Of a DNA stretch of 64,000 bases, positions 53,867 to 64,000 are shown one piece after another. A program made the translations under genes and the position numbers. Where the stretch lies: the NCBI GenBank assembly GCA_019915135.1, contig JAHLMK010000010.1, forward strand, positions 372,001-436,000, written 5' to 3'. Numbering within the stretch: position 1 is the stretch's first letter; every line of letters starts with the position of its first letter. The DNA comes from Strobilurus pachycystidiatus. Taxonomy: Eukaryota; Basidiomycota; Agaricomycetes; Agaricales; Physalacriaceae. The notes under the pieces were generated by a model, which had not been told where the DNA came from, ran no database searches, and saw only the letters and a program-made list of their open reading frames with translations.

Positions 53867-55065
53867 TTAGACGCGTCGAGCGTGTACATGGTAGAACAAA
53901 CTGTACTGAGGAACCACACCTTCAGTCAGCTGCATCGTGGTCTCCGCCTCCAGCTCGTCGACTTCCTCTTCCGACATACCATGCGCTAGGTAGATTCCAC
54001 GAGCAGACTTGACGACTCCCTGTACCCATAGTCAGGGTGAGGAGAAACGAAGCTGACGCTCAAGGTAGAGAGCACGAACCAAGGTATTATCTCGTCCTGC
54101 GGTGCTACCATCGATAGATGGTGCAATGGGGATCCATAGCTCTTTGTAAACGATGTCGCTGAATGCTCCGTGTTGCACGACTAGAGAGTGAAGGATTTCT
54201 CCGGCCTTCGGGAATCATTGATCATGATCTGGGAATTGGAGGCGGAAGACCGACCTCCGGGATTCCACCTCGTTTCTTGACCGCTTCCCTACCAATGGCC
54301 AGGTATCGACTCCAGCCCGGCGCGGTCCCATCCATGCGCTGCTTCGTCTCGTCGTAAGTCTGGAAGTCGTACTCCATCATGTCGATGATCCCTCCGGGCT
54401 TAACGACTCGGCTAATTTCGTCGAGGAAGGCGTGGTAGTCGAGAATCTAGGCCGTGTCAACTATATCATACGTGGACCATCTTTGTGTGTACTCACTCCC
54501 TGTGCGACTAAGCGAACGTGTACCACATCGTACTGGCCGTAGAAAGATTCCAGGCCCTCGTTCATGTCGTGCACTTGGCAGCTACATGCGAATCTTATGA
54601 GCGGGAGGTAAAATCAAACAACGGCAATTTCACCTTGCGTTCTGGGGAAGCAAACTTCACAGATCGTCAATACACAGATCAGACGAAGGTCCAAGTCACT
54701 TACGAAGCCTCAATAGGAACTATGTCCACCCCGACCGCGATGCAGTCCTGAAAAGTCGTCGCAATATCGATCAACCTGTAAAGACGATGCTCAGGTGCCG
54801 AATCGACAGTACGGCACGATTCTACGCACCAGCTCCCACTTCCAGCACCCAGGTCCAATACTCGTTTCTTCTCTGGAGACCTGCTGGACAGTATCTCAAT
54901 CAGAGGCTGAGGAAATCCCCCAGCCGCCTCCTGGAGCATGGTGTGCTGTCGGTCTAATTTCGAGAACGAGTTCGGGTAGCAAACACACGAGCGGAGTGCA
55001 CACTCACCCAGTCGCTTGAGCTCTGATGTATCGGCTAAGAGATAGTACGCATGTTCAGAGGTCAT
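53867..55065 (-). CDS. SAM methyltransferase, LaeA-like class
   Basis: Class I methyltransferase of a type abundant in basidiomycetes. ATG at 55065 opens MTSEHAYYLLADTSELKRLGE; after an intron come DRQHTMLQEAAGGFPQPLIE and KRVLDLGAGSGSW (motif I, completed by the exon starting LIDIATTFQDCIAVGVDIVP). Later exons: FYGQYDVVHVRLVAQGI, ISRVVKPGGIIDMMEYDFQT, GWSRYLAIGREAVKKRGG, FSDIVYKELWIPIAPSIDGS, and SARGIYLAHGMSEEEVDEL with the end HVHARRV at 53867. About eight exons, no break seen. Substrate unknown; LaeA-type relatives can regulate secondary metabolism, but many are plain small-molecule methyltransferases. Confidence 0.82.
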
Positions 55066-56610
55066 TATGGGCAGAAGCGGCGGACGTGTCTGATGGAACG
55101 AAAGAGATCTCGCCTACTTATAGTCTCGCAGAAGCGCCCATGGCCATCAGGTTGCGAGACCCACTGTCACACAGAGGTGAAGTGAGGCCAGTTGACGCCG
55201 ATCAGACCGTGGTGGACACTGAGCAGGTCGCTTGAGCTTCTGAGCAAGTTTGTCCAGATGAGGGACCTAAGAAAAGCATTCGAACCGATCAAATGTGAAT
55301 TTCGCGGCGCCTCGTCCATGAAGTCAAGGCTGATCAGTACTCTTGTTCGGTTTTTTCAAGTTCCGGGGAACACAGGGGAGAGAAATAAACTCGGAGGAGG
55401 GAATGCTGATCTACTGATGCCCTCAGACTCAAACGGCGTGGTCTAGGTATCTGATATGCAGATTGACCGAGTCCTCGAGCATGTTGGTGCGGATTTGCTC
55501 CTTTCTTCAACGAAACGTGGACTACCCAAACGACACACGGTTTTGGCGACGGACGCGTTGATCGCAGCCCTTGAGAGATGCTTGTGGCGTCCATGTCTGA
55601 CTTTTCGTACATGGATTGGGATACGGGAGAAGCAGAGCAAAAGGTGTCTCTCAACGCCCCGTAACGTTAATGGTTCTGGAGAGAAAACAGTGAGGACTGG
55701 AAAACGCTACAAAAGAGGGTGGAAATAGAGAACGCACTCGCGGATTGTTCACGCCGGCCAGCATAAAGAAAATGTTCCTAGTACAGTATACGCGCCCTCG
55801 GAGCCACGCGTTCTCCGCCGCGAGTAAAAGTGCCTTGGATTTATAAATTGCCGTTGCATGTATATCGTTGATTTTAAGGTATTGCGTGGCATATTCACCT
55901 AATCCGAAAGGTTAGAGCACGATGCAGCGCAGTATGATCATGCATGATTGTACGAAGTCGGAGGGCGGCTGTCGTAGCAGGGCTCAGCAAGCATGGCCAC
56001 TCATCTGGCCCGGTTCTGGATGAAAATCAACGGCGTCTGTCGCAATTAAATTCGAAGATCCACGGGGTATCATCTTCTGATATAGCTTTTCGAGAGTGAG
56101 AGTCGGAAGCAAGGGCATGCAGGACTCAGGTAACCCCCGCCCCGCTCATTGCCAGATTCGGCTTCTTCGCGGACAACAATCCGCTCCTCCACTTCTACTG
56201 ACGCGCTGATGCTTAGCGCGGGCTGCTCAAAAAGGCTCTCCCGATTTTGAATTTGGACCTCTACCATTGGTCTTAAAGTCTGTGAAGAAGTTTGCCTTTC
56301 GGACGCGATTCGACTAATTTGGCTGAATATACATTGAAGACTGATGCACTGATGTTTCATTGTAAAGAGGAAAACGACCTTCTTAAGACTTGTCCTTGAA
56401 TTTGAACGCATTGGCCAGCAAGGCCAGCAGCAGCTACAGATGCCAAGCCACATCGAGGTATGTAAGCCATTCCCACATTCAAGTTTGGCTATCTCCGAGT
56501 CCTTCACTTCTAAGTTCTCACCGTCGTGACGCGCTCGTCGACTCACTAATAGTATCATTGTCTATTCTCTCTCCAATCCCTGTCTTACTCCTTCCACGCA
56601 TACTCACGTC
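55066..56610. other. intergenic with a MYND-gene fragment
   Basis: Apart from the relic listed at 55430-55545, nothing convincing. A GGATGAAAATCAAC 14-mer at 56018-56031 matches the CACTA-like element end. Confidence 0.45.
55430..55545 (-). pseudogene. fragment of the MYND-finger gene
   Basis: On the minus strand reads QIRTNMLEDSVNLHIRYLDHAV then a stop. The intact gene at 61264-62206 has QIRTNMLEDWVNLHTKHLDNAV at the same place. The DNA matches over roughly 45-60 nt and fades on both sides. A relic of a former paralogue or a small ectopic copy, 6.3 kb from the intact gene. Confidence 0.7.
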
Positions 56611-58060
56611 ATGGCCCCTACCTCCTCGATACTGCCGTCCATATCGAGCACTTCGTCTTTGTTCATCGGCATTGAGGACAGCAGGATGGCGCAAAGCTCC
56701 ACAGAAATTAACAGACTGCTAGGGTGCCTCCAGGTAGTGCATAGGGTTGCAAATGCAGAGGATCAGGCGAAGTGGCTATGGCACCGAACCCTGCCGAAGT
56801 GGTTTTAATTTTCAGCGCTGTGCGTAAACGTTCAGCTCAAGATGGTGCCGAAATTTTGACCATTTCGACACCCTCTTACTAGCCTTGCCATGCACTTTTC
56901 ATCTCACACCCCAGACGGCCAGATAGCTTCACCGATGAGTTGAAGACGAAGCACCCATCGCGAGTCTATATGGACCTCAGTGCCGAGAATGAGGACATCC
57001 TCAAGAGCCATTTCAGCCACATAGTCCAGGTCTGGTCAAAAAGGCCGAAATATAGCCATGCACCCTCGGAAACATTCTCTTGCACAGCACCCATATCCAT
57101 CATCTTTGGTATTATCTACGACATCTTGTCTGACGGCGACTACAAGCAAACGTATGTAGCCATTTACCATCAACTCTTATTGTTTACTGAGAGCCATACG
57201 GCCTAGTGAAAGCACATTTCCCACTCATGACGCATTCTCGACATCAGATGCAAACAAGATCATTTATCAGTTGAACGTGAGAAACGGTTCTCTCGTTTCG
57301 GAGACGGCCCGTTGGGCTAACATAGCGGGGGACGATGTCGAACTCCTCCAATGGAGTAGCTCATCTGCGAACAGCAGCGCATCTCTGGGACTGGAAGTCC
57401 TGGAGTTCAAGAAACCACTCGAGTTTGGTGGGAATGTCCAGGCGATGCAAGCTACCGTATCTTTCCTCTCACAACGCTGGATGCTTAGGCTGCCCTCATG
57501 ATCAGAGGAGTATTATTTTTGGACGTTCGATGCAACGTATGTGACATTCAACACGGCGAAATTGCGGCCGTACGCAAATGACGATCTGAAGTGGCCGGTA
57601 TTTCTCAGTCTTCTCTATTTTCTAGAATCTACAGTGAACTGATGCAGCACAGGATGTTGACGTTATCTATGGTCTCATATCCTGGGACATACACTCCCCA
57701 GCGGAGTTCTTTGAATTCCTCGCCTTTCTCGTCAATCACGTTACCGAAAGACTGAGACTCAGAGATCAGCGGGATTCTGACCACTACCAAAAGCTACGCA
57801 CTGAGCCGCCATTCAGGGAGGAGACAATGAGTATTATCAAGAGATTGGTGAATGGGGAGGGGGATGGTTATTGGAGGTTTCCTTTTCGAAAAGCAGCAGC
57901 CACTGCGTGTAACGAGGAGCTGGCGGACAAACTGAAGAGGATGAGGGCAGATGAAGATGAGGATGATGACGATCGAAGCAAAGGCAAAGATGTTCGAAAG
58001 GGAAAGGGAGGACTCCGGCAAAGCAGTCAGAAGAAGGCCAAGAAGGCCAAAGAGATTTAA
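56611..58060 (+). CDS. hypothetical protein with nuclear-type C-terminus
   Basis: Multi-exon gene of unknown family. Likely ATG at 56611 ([20 protein letters not shown], then MAQSSTEINRLLGCLQ). Following exons read RRPDSFTDELKTKHPSRVYM, SAENEDILKSHFSHIVQVWS, FGIIYDILSDGDYKQT, then TFPTHDAFSTSDANKIIYQL, WANIAGDDVELLQWSSSS, YYFWTFDATYVTFNTAKLRP, and DVDVIYGLISWDIHSPAEF with FLVNHVTERLRLRDQRD. The last exon ends in Lys-rich KKAKKAKEI at 58060 after an acidic DEDEDDDDR run. A stop near 57,499 in one frame must be bypassed by an intron I cannot fix, so the middle is uncertain. Confidence 0.55.
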
Positions 58061-59725
58061 ACAGTCCCGGTCACGACTTCTTTGTGATATATGATTGTAC
58101 CGTAGGATAATGAACGTAGGCGTAAAATCAGATCTGAGCGACGCGAGTGCTGTCTTGGGGTCTGGGTTGAGACTAACATGGGAAGCCAAGCTCAATAAGA
58201 GGAATGTTATAATATCAGCAAGAGGAAGCGCGTGCCCGACGATGTAGATGAAAAGATCCAGCGAGGTCATGGTCAGAGGCAAAAAGGTATTGATGACCCT
58301 GCATCTTGAGTCCAAATTAGGATCGAGAGCGGCTGTAAGTTTCAGCCTCCACTGCTCGTTGACGTGAGACAGCCCAAGAGAATCATTGTGGAAATGGGAA
58401 AGAGTGTTGATTCGACGTCCAACAATATCTACTGCAACCCCGACGTCGTCAAGAGATGGCGCCAGATAGTGCACAGCAAAAAAGGCGGGAACCATTCCCT
58501 CAACAAGAGACACGGGTGGAGGTACTCCTAGAACCAAGCCATCGCTGCGGACAAATCTACCCGCGCCGGAGTACAAGGTGACACACTCGTAAACATACGA
58601 GGCAGTTTGTTAGGACAAGTCCCACGGCTGGCGGAGATGCTTTTCCGAGTCTCGAAAAGAACAGAAAAAGGGTTTGAAGAAGATAGGGTCTATCCCGAGC
58701 ACTGCAACACCGCGACAACGGAGCGTCGTCTGGCCGACCCAGAACGAGGCAGGTATGTTCGACCTGGTCCTCATCGTGTGCAGTGCCCATCGTCGTGCTT
58801 GAGGTCGTCGGGGACGAAAGAAAGAGAATGTCGCAGGGGGTCATCGAAGTGTTGGTGGGAGGAATGCTGATTAAATGGTCGGAAAGGAGCCATTATATAG
58901 CCAAGCAAGTGTTTGCGTATGTTGAAAGTGTCTGAGATCGTCCGTAGAGTTCGGTCAGGCCGATCGACAGCATTTTGCGGCAGAACGATTCGGAGTGGCG
59001 CCAATTATTGGTGTGTTTAATGTTATCAGCAGGCGCTCACCCGATTTGCAGGGCGGGGAGACACAGAGTAGACGGTCAATGGGAAGCAGGCCTATGTCGT
59101 CAGAAATATGGCAGGAAGAGCAGCGCAACAGCCCTGAGGGCGAAAAGGCGTTTTGACATCGGGGTAGGAAGCCAAGCTGGGATGCTCTTACATACCCGAG
59201 TCCTTACAACTTTGGTCTCGTCTATCACTACGGTGTCAATGACTAACTCGACGGCCATTCCTATAGACAATGGCGGCCTCTTTGCGGGTGGAATGGGATC
59301 ATTTTGGAGAGCAGTCAAATCGACAGGAACGGTTGGCTGACGCGGCGAAGAACTGGTGCGTTTGCTCACTGTGCGCTTCAAACAGAGGGACTTACAAACG
59401 ATGAACAAACAGCGCGTTCAGCACACGACACGACACCTTTCTCAACCACCATCTGTTAGTCTCCCCTAGGCAGACTCGATCAAGTTCGCTGGTAACTTGA
59501 TCTGGAACCATCTGTCACTTCTGTTATGTCTTCCCTCGACGAGGAGGCGAATATATCGTCTTACAGATGGATGCGGTCACTAACTGGCATTGACCATCAA
59601 TCAACTCTCAGTGTGTGGTGACGGCACGGTGGGTATTGCGGCAACGCCGTGGGACGCTAAGAACACCGGTGTATTCATTCTCGTTGAACATCCCCGCCAC
59701 TTCTTGAATCTCAACGTCCAACAAC
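58061..59725. other. long gap, possible minus-strand gene
   Basis: A minus-strand frame at 58576-58120 encodes hydrophobic segments (NTFLPLTMTSLDLFIYIVGH, LADIITFLLLSLASHV), and frames at 58790-58610 and 59390-59190 look mildly protein-like (for example PPLSIGMAVELVIDTVVIDE). I could not connect them with consistent splice sites. A small membrane protein is possible but unproven. Confidence 0.3.
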
Positions 59726-61217
59726 ATGGCATCCATAACTACCGTCTGGGGTACTGCTACTACGGAGTACCCACAGGCGCGGGGTCGTCCAGCTCATTGG
59801 GTAAATGACCAAGGAACCGCTTTCAAGAATCCTTGGGCAAGTTGGCGGCCCCACGACTGGCGCGATCAGCTCTATGTGCGTCGCAGTCTTCCAATCGAGC
59901 CTAGCATAACGAATCCTTCACTTCAGATCGTATTCCAGCACTCCAAACAGTGTCCTGTCCCTCCAGATAACATGCACGAACTTCTCCCGGCTCGGAAGCC
60001 GACGCTGGATTTCAGCGCCGACGATGCCTCCATGCTGAAGTCAACCTGGCTGGGACATGCATCATTCTACGTGGAACTTCCTGCTCGTTCTTGTGCCGGG
60101 GAAGTCACGAACCGCGGTGCTCGTGTTCTATTCGATCCTATCTTCAGCGAGCGCTGCTCTCCCATACAATGGGCTGGTTTCAAGCGAATCACTCGTAAGA
60201 TCTTCAGTCGTCGCATCTTGCCAGTAGGGACTGAGTCTCGCTGGTAGCTCCCGCTTGCAAGCTTGAGGGTCTTCCTGAGATAGACGCTGTAGTGATATCT
60301 GTAAGTCGCTCTCTTCCTCGTCTAGATCGCGGCCTAACGCAAGCTCCAGCATGATCACTATGATCAGTAAGTGCTTCTCGTCTTCATAGTGTCACATACT
60401 GGGCTAACATCCGGATAAGTCTCGATACCGAAACAGTTCGTCAACTTATCTCCCTCCCTCGAATTCCGCAATTCTTTGCCCCTCTCGGAAATGGGGGGCT
60501 CTTACGGTCCATGGGTGTTCCTGTCGATCACTGTCACATCCTGGACTGGTGGGACAGCCGAAGGATCGAATTGAAGCTTCCCGCTGGCGACACCATCCTC
60601 GTAGACATAACCTGCACCCCCAGCCAGCACAACGTGGGACGAAACTTCATGGATCGTTTCCGCCATTCCAAATCCCTCTGGGCGTCATGGGTTGTCCAAG
60701 AAGTCACGGAAGCGCCGCCCGGGCCCATCAAACCAAAGTCGGTCTTCTTCGCAGGCGATACTGGGTACCGCTCCGTTCTTGATGGTCAAGATGAGGACAC
60801 GGTCCCCGTTTGTGAGGCGTTCAAGCAGATTGGCGAACGTTTTGGGGAGATCGATCTCGCTCTGATTCCTATTGGGTACGTCGAACTGTCTGCGAAGTAC
60901 TACAATCGATCTCTAAACAACCTTGCAATAGTGCCTACATGCCTCGCAGGTACATGTCCCCGATACATTGCTCCCCAGAGGATGCGGTGCTACTATTCAA
61001 AGACATCGGGGCGAAACATGGAGTGGGAATGCATTGGGGGTCAGTATCGGTGCTCGCACGACTCGGGTTGTATCGCTGACTAAGTTTCAGGACGTTCGTG
61101 CTCACTACCGAGCCCGTCATGGACCCTCCCGCGAGATTGAAAAAGGCGTGTGAGAGGTTTGGAATTGAAGATGGCAGGTTTGTATGCACTGACATTGGTG
61201 AAACGAGGCTTTACTGA
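59726..61217 (+). CDS. NAPE-PLD-like metallo-beta-lactamase-fold phosphodiesterase
   Basis: Related to N-acyl-phosphatidylethanolamine phospholipase D (mammalian NAPE-PLD, yeast FMP30), zinc hydrolases releasing N-acylethanolamines. ATG at 59726. Landmarks: WVNDQGTAFKNPWASWR, STWLGHASFYVEL, RGARVLFDPIFSERCSPIQW, GLPEIDAVVISHDHYDHLD (the HxHxDH zinc motif), FFAPLGNGGLLRSMGV, TCTPSQHNVGRNFMDR, KSVFFAGDTGYRSV, IDLALIPIGAYMPRRYMSP and KHGVGMHWGTFVLTTEPV (metal-binding His). The zinc motif is spread over three exons, the middle one a 17-nt microexon at 60350-60366. Seven exons; last codons GETRLY, TGA at 61215. All expected metal ligands are present. Convergent with the MYND gene, 46 bp between stops. 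Confidence 0.88.
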
Positions 61218-61263
61218 AGTGGTAAGCTGATAGGTTAGAAGATGACTGCGTGTGTGTGTACTC

Positions 61264-62206
61264 TCAATCGAACGTAATGCCCTTTGCTGCCAAGTCTGCC
61301 AAACTGTGTCGCTTCCATACCCAAGCGTCTCCACGTCTTTCCATGAGTCCGAGGGCCCATTCTTTGCGTTGCCCATTGTCTAACAATCGAGCGACGACGC
61401 CGAGCCTTGAGCACAACGCAGCCTCATTGTAGAACGACTGCGCGGTCCTGTCCCTAGGAAGATCAGTCGTAAATGAGTTCGTACTCGTCACCCAACCGGT
61501 GCCCAAGTTGGTAACTGTGTCTGCGGTAGCATAAGCAATTAGATCACAGATCGAAGGGAGCTGGAAAGACTTACAAAGACAAGGAACGACCGACACATAT
61601 TTCGGGAGAGGTGTGAGCTCTGCGTGGATTGTCTCGAGTCCCTTTATGAGGGCCCCGAACTGCGCGCCAGTGTGCCCCAACGACTCGGGCGGAACATAGT
61701 CCCACCGTGCAGAGACCAACCTGAACGCCTTCGCTGGATTGTCCTCGTCATGGCGGAACTCCACCTCGAAGTGCATGAATTGCTTGTGGAAGTCGTATTG
61801 TCCCGGATAGTCGTTCAGCGCTCGCGCAACGGCGTTATCTAGGTGTTTGGTGTGCAGATTGACCCAGTCCTCGAGCATGTTGGTGCGGATCTGCGCTTCT
61901 GACTTCACAGTGGACGTCGCCGATTGACGGTTCGCGAGGCAGATCGGCTTGTGCTGGGGCCAGTAGTTGCGTGCACATTCTCGACTCTAGCGGAGGATGT
62001 GAGTGAAAGCAGTAACGATGGACTGGGAGCGATGAACGTACACAGTAACGAACAGCCTTGCAGGCAGAGCATCGCTGCATCGGAGGCGCGCCTGGAGCGC
62101 GGGTAGATTCACAAGAAATACAGGCTTCTATGGTGTTCCGTGAATGTGCAAGCTTTGCCGAGTCAGTGTGGACTTTGAACACTGTCAGGCTACGAATGTC
62201 TCTCAT
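61264..62206 (-). CDS. MYND zinc-finger protein
   Basis: ATG at 62206. The MYND finger is complete across an intron: ACISCES, then RCSACKAVRYC joined to SREC, NYWPQHKPIC. These eight Cys/His residues bind two zinc ions in a protein-protein interaction module. The rest (SEAQIRTNMLEDWVNLH, QYDFHKQFMHFEVEFRHDED, VSARWDYVPPESLGHT, then TVTNLGTGWVTSTNSF and LGLMERRGDAWVWKRHSL) is of the kind seen in large Agaricomycete MYND families with unknown function. Three exons; the second intron (about 61575-61521) joins PCLY to TVTNL. Stop TGA at 61264. About 265 residues, complete. Confidence 0.85.
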
Positions 62207-62723
62207 GATGGCGATGATGGGGAAGGTGGGGAATGGTGATGGTGAAAGAAGGAGATGTATATTTTAAATTGGCTTCTTGTCTCGGTCTCAGTCTGTCTCA
62301 CTACAATGGGAAAGGCGCGATCGGGGCGGCATGATCCCGCCGATCAGTCCAAATGGGCGCGTCAACGGCGCGTCCTGTATATCGTTGCAAACGGGTGTAA
62401 GTCTACACCGGTCGCCTGCGCCGAGAGTCAGCGCGTGGGCCGGTGGAAGGGTTCGTTAGGTTGATGATCATGAACTTAGGTCTCAAGTGTCGGTGGCCGT
62501 GCAACAGAGTACTGTAGCCTCAGAATTGCATCTTTGATTCCTCACGTCAAACGCGTACAGTATCTGACCGAAAAAGAGAATGATGATCCAACAGACTCAA
62601 GGAGAAGTATGAAATAGAACAGGAAAGAAACACGGAGAAAGGAGTGAAAAACATTGTACAGAACCAGTTGGCGTAGATTGCCGCAGAGTCTGCGTTGAAA
62701 AGTAGCAAAGACGACCAAGATCA
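62207..62723. other. intergenic
   Basis: No gene seen between the MYND gene promoter and the 3' end of the beta-lactamase-like gene. Confidence 0.45.
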
Positions 62724-64000
62724 TCAACTGAGCTTGTCAAACCAGACCTCACTGGCCTCCTGAACCGTAAGCCCCGGGCCTGTCGACGCGTCAGCCGCTC
62801 CCGTAAATCCGCCACTCAGCCCAAAGCCATACCAACTCCCATTGGCAGCAAAGTCGAAAGTGGCTATGAACGGCCCGCCAAGTACCGGGATATCAGACCA
62901 ATACTCGCCAGTCCGTCGTCCAGCGCTGTCCAGAATCGGCTATGGAAGGAAACGAGGTCAAGATTGTTCAAGACTGGCCGTGGATGAAGATGACTCACGC
63001 GGCCGTTCATAACAGTGACATTCCAGAGATCGCCGTCGAAATGCTGGAGCCGAATGTGTGTGACCAGGAGTTTGTTCCAGTGTGCAACGAGAGTGGGATG
63101 TTCGGGATCGATGGCGTTGGGCAATGTCGCTAGGGTGTCTGCACAAGCTGAGGTATTCCCAACAGGGGCGTAGCAGAACGTTACATCTCCATAGGCGGGG
63201 TTATGATACGTGCCCGCGAGTTCAGCGTAGGGTAGAGTGGGCGGCGTAGATGTGTTGGTGGGCACTGGAGAGCTCTGTGCTGCCACGGCGTAAGCCTCTG
63301 ATGCGATGTTCTTGAGGCTGCGAGGATCAAGGACATCAACCCCAAGTACTAGCTGGGAACGGCAAAAAAACTGAAACTAACGTTGTATCCCAATCAGTCA
63401 CATCCAAGCCCAACATCGCGTCCAATAAGCGGTACTGGATGACTGGGGTGAAGAAGGCACCGAACGTGTCGTCATTGGCAAGGACCGCTACGCCAACGTT
63501 CGCCGATGGAATACGAATGGTGAGGGACGCAAAGCCAGGAACTCCGCCGTCGTGGCCGATAGAGGCTTGAGAGTTGAATTGAGAATCCTTACCGGAAACC
63601 TGAGTCAGCAGAGAAATTACTCACCGTAGCCCTTATACGCCCTCATCTGTTGCCCAACTCCATACACGGTCGGTGCACTGAAAACCTTGAGTAAGATGTC
63701 AGGCACTTGAGGACACAATATCCTAGTACCCAGGCGCAGTGCTGAAGATGTCATCATCTACGATAGAAACTCCATTCGTAGTCATGTCAAGAACTTCCCG
63801 GGGAATAACCTGCTCTCCACTGTGTGGGTTCACACCTCCGAGAAGGAGCGTTTGAAGCCAGACGCCGGCATCGTTTGCGTTCATGATAAGGCCACCGGCG
63901 CCAGAGATAGCTGATGCATGAAATATGAGATTTCTGCGCTGCTTGGGGAAACAAATGCGCGTACCATTTCCATCTTCCGTAGCACTGGAATCCCAATACT
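62724..64000 (-). CDS. serine beta-lactamase-like protein (3' part; runs off the window)
   Basis: Penicillin-binding-protein/class C beta-lactamase fold, serine hydrolase group. Only the C-terminal two thirds are in the window; the SxxK and YxN catalytic motifs are expected beyond 64000. Visible: AISGAGGLIMNANDAGVWLQ, PREVLDMTTNGVSIVDDDIF, APTVYGVGQQMRAYKGYG, SIGHDGGVPGFASLTIRIP (the HxG box replacing KTG), VAVLANDDTFGAFFTPVIQY, YAELAGTYHNPAYGDVTFCY, and the final exon PFIATFDFAANGSWYGFGLS ending DKLS with TGA at 62724-62726. Introns near 63964-63911, 63721-63681, 63650-63600, 63384-63335 and 62996-62943 are approximate. Such fungal proteins are usually secreted or cytosolic esterases or amidases; the role is unknown. 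Confidence 0.82.

Noticed and set aside
56070..56558. 162-residue minus-strand ORF
   Set aside because: Contains no recognisable segment, has erratic composition and lies in the promoter side of the hypothetical gene at 56.6 kb.

Overview
The window is nuclear DNA of a filamentous basidiomycete, most likely an Agaricomycete. Genes are dense, on both strands, and cut by many 45-60 nt GT-AG introns. The gene set fits: a STE3-type pheromone receptor, KRE6/SKN1 glucan-synthesis protein, NmrA-like reductases, MYND-finger proteins, and CACTA (Tnp2) and hAT DNA transposons. No bacterial, plasmid or viral genes were recognised, and no tRNA, rRNA or CRISPR array was found. Exons were joined by eye from splice consensus and family similarity, so ends of multi-exon genes are estimates unless stated.

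Layout. 0.5-15.8 kb is ordinary gene space: mitochondrial ornithine carrier, membrane-anchored FAD oxidoreductase, aldo-keto reductase, oil-body-associated (DUF1264) protein, a disordered Arg/Pro protein with Tyr-Arg-Pro repeats, the KRE6/SKN1 GH16 protein and a TPR protein. 16.1-27.9 kb is a large inverted duplication: two arms of about 2.05 kb, each carrying a complete ERG2 (sterol C-8 isomerase) gene plus a lysine-methyltransferase-like gene (5'-truncated in the left arm), face each other across 7.4 kb holding a PIF1 helicase, an aromatic aminotransferase and nested non-autonomous transposons. 28-32.4 kb holds a GON7-like KEOPS subunit, a SAM methyltransferase and an MFS transporter.

32.8-48.4 kb is mobile-element rich. 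A CACTA-like element carries a Tnp2 transposase, a divergently transcribed AT-hook companion protein and a third ORF. After it come tandem repeats, a truncated membrane-protein gene, an NmrA gene fragment and an intact NmrA gene. Then an intact-looking 4,094-bp hAT transposon with terminal inverted repeats and a perfect 8-bp target duplication lies inside an exon of the Mediator gene MED10. Removing the element and one target copy restores the reading frame exactly (516 nt, 171 codons plus stop). The insertion also creates a plausible splice donor, and a plausible acceptor lies near the other end, so the element might be removed as an intron.

48.4-64 kb has a small unknown gene divergent from MED10, relics (FAD monooxygenase joined to a coiled-coil ORF, decayed NDUFV1-like sequence, a MYND-gene fragment), the STE3 receptor, another SAM methyltransferase, an unknown nuclear-type protein, a NAPE-PLD-like metallo-hydrolase whose metal-binding motif sits on a 17-nt microexon, a MYND-finger protein and the 3' part of a serine beta-lactamase-like gene running off the right edge.

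The genes do not form one pathway. The main biology here is genome rearrangement: duplication of a sterol gene, transposon disruption of a core transcription gene, and decaying gene fragments around intact genes.
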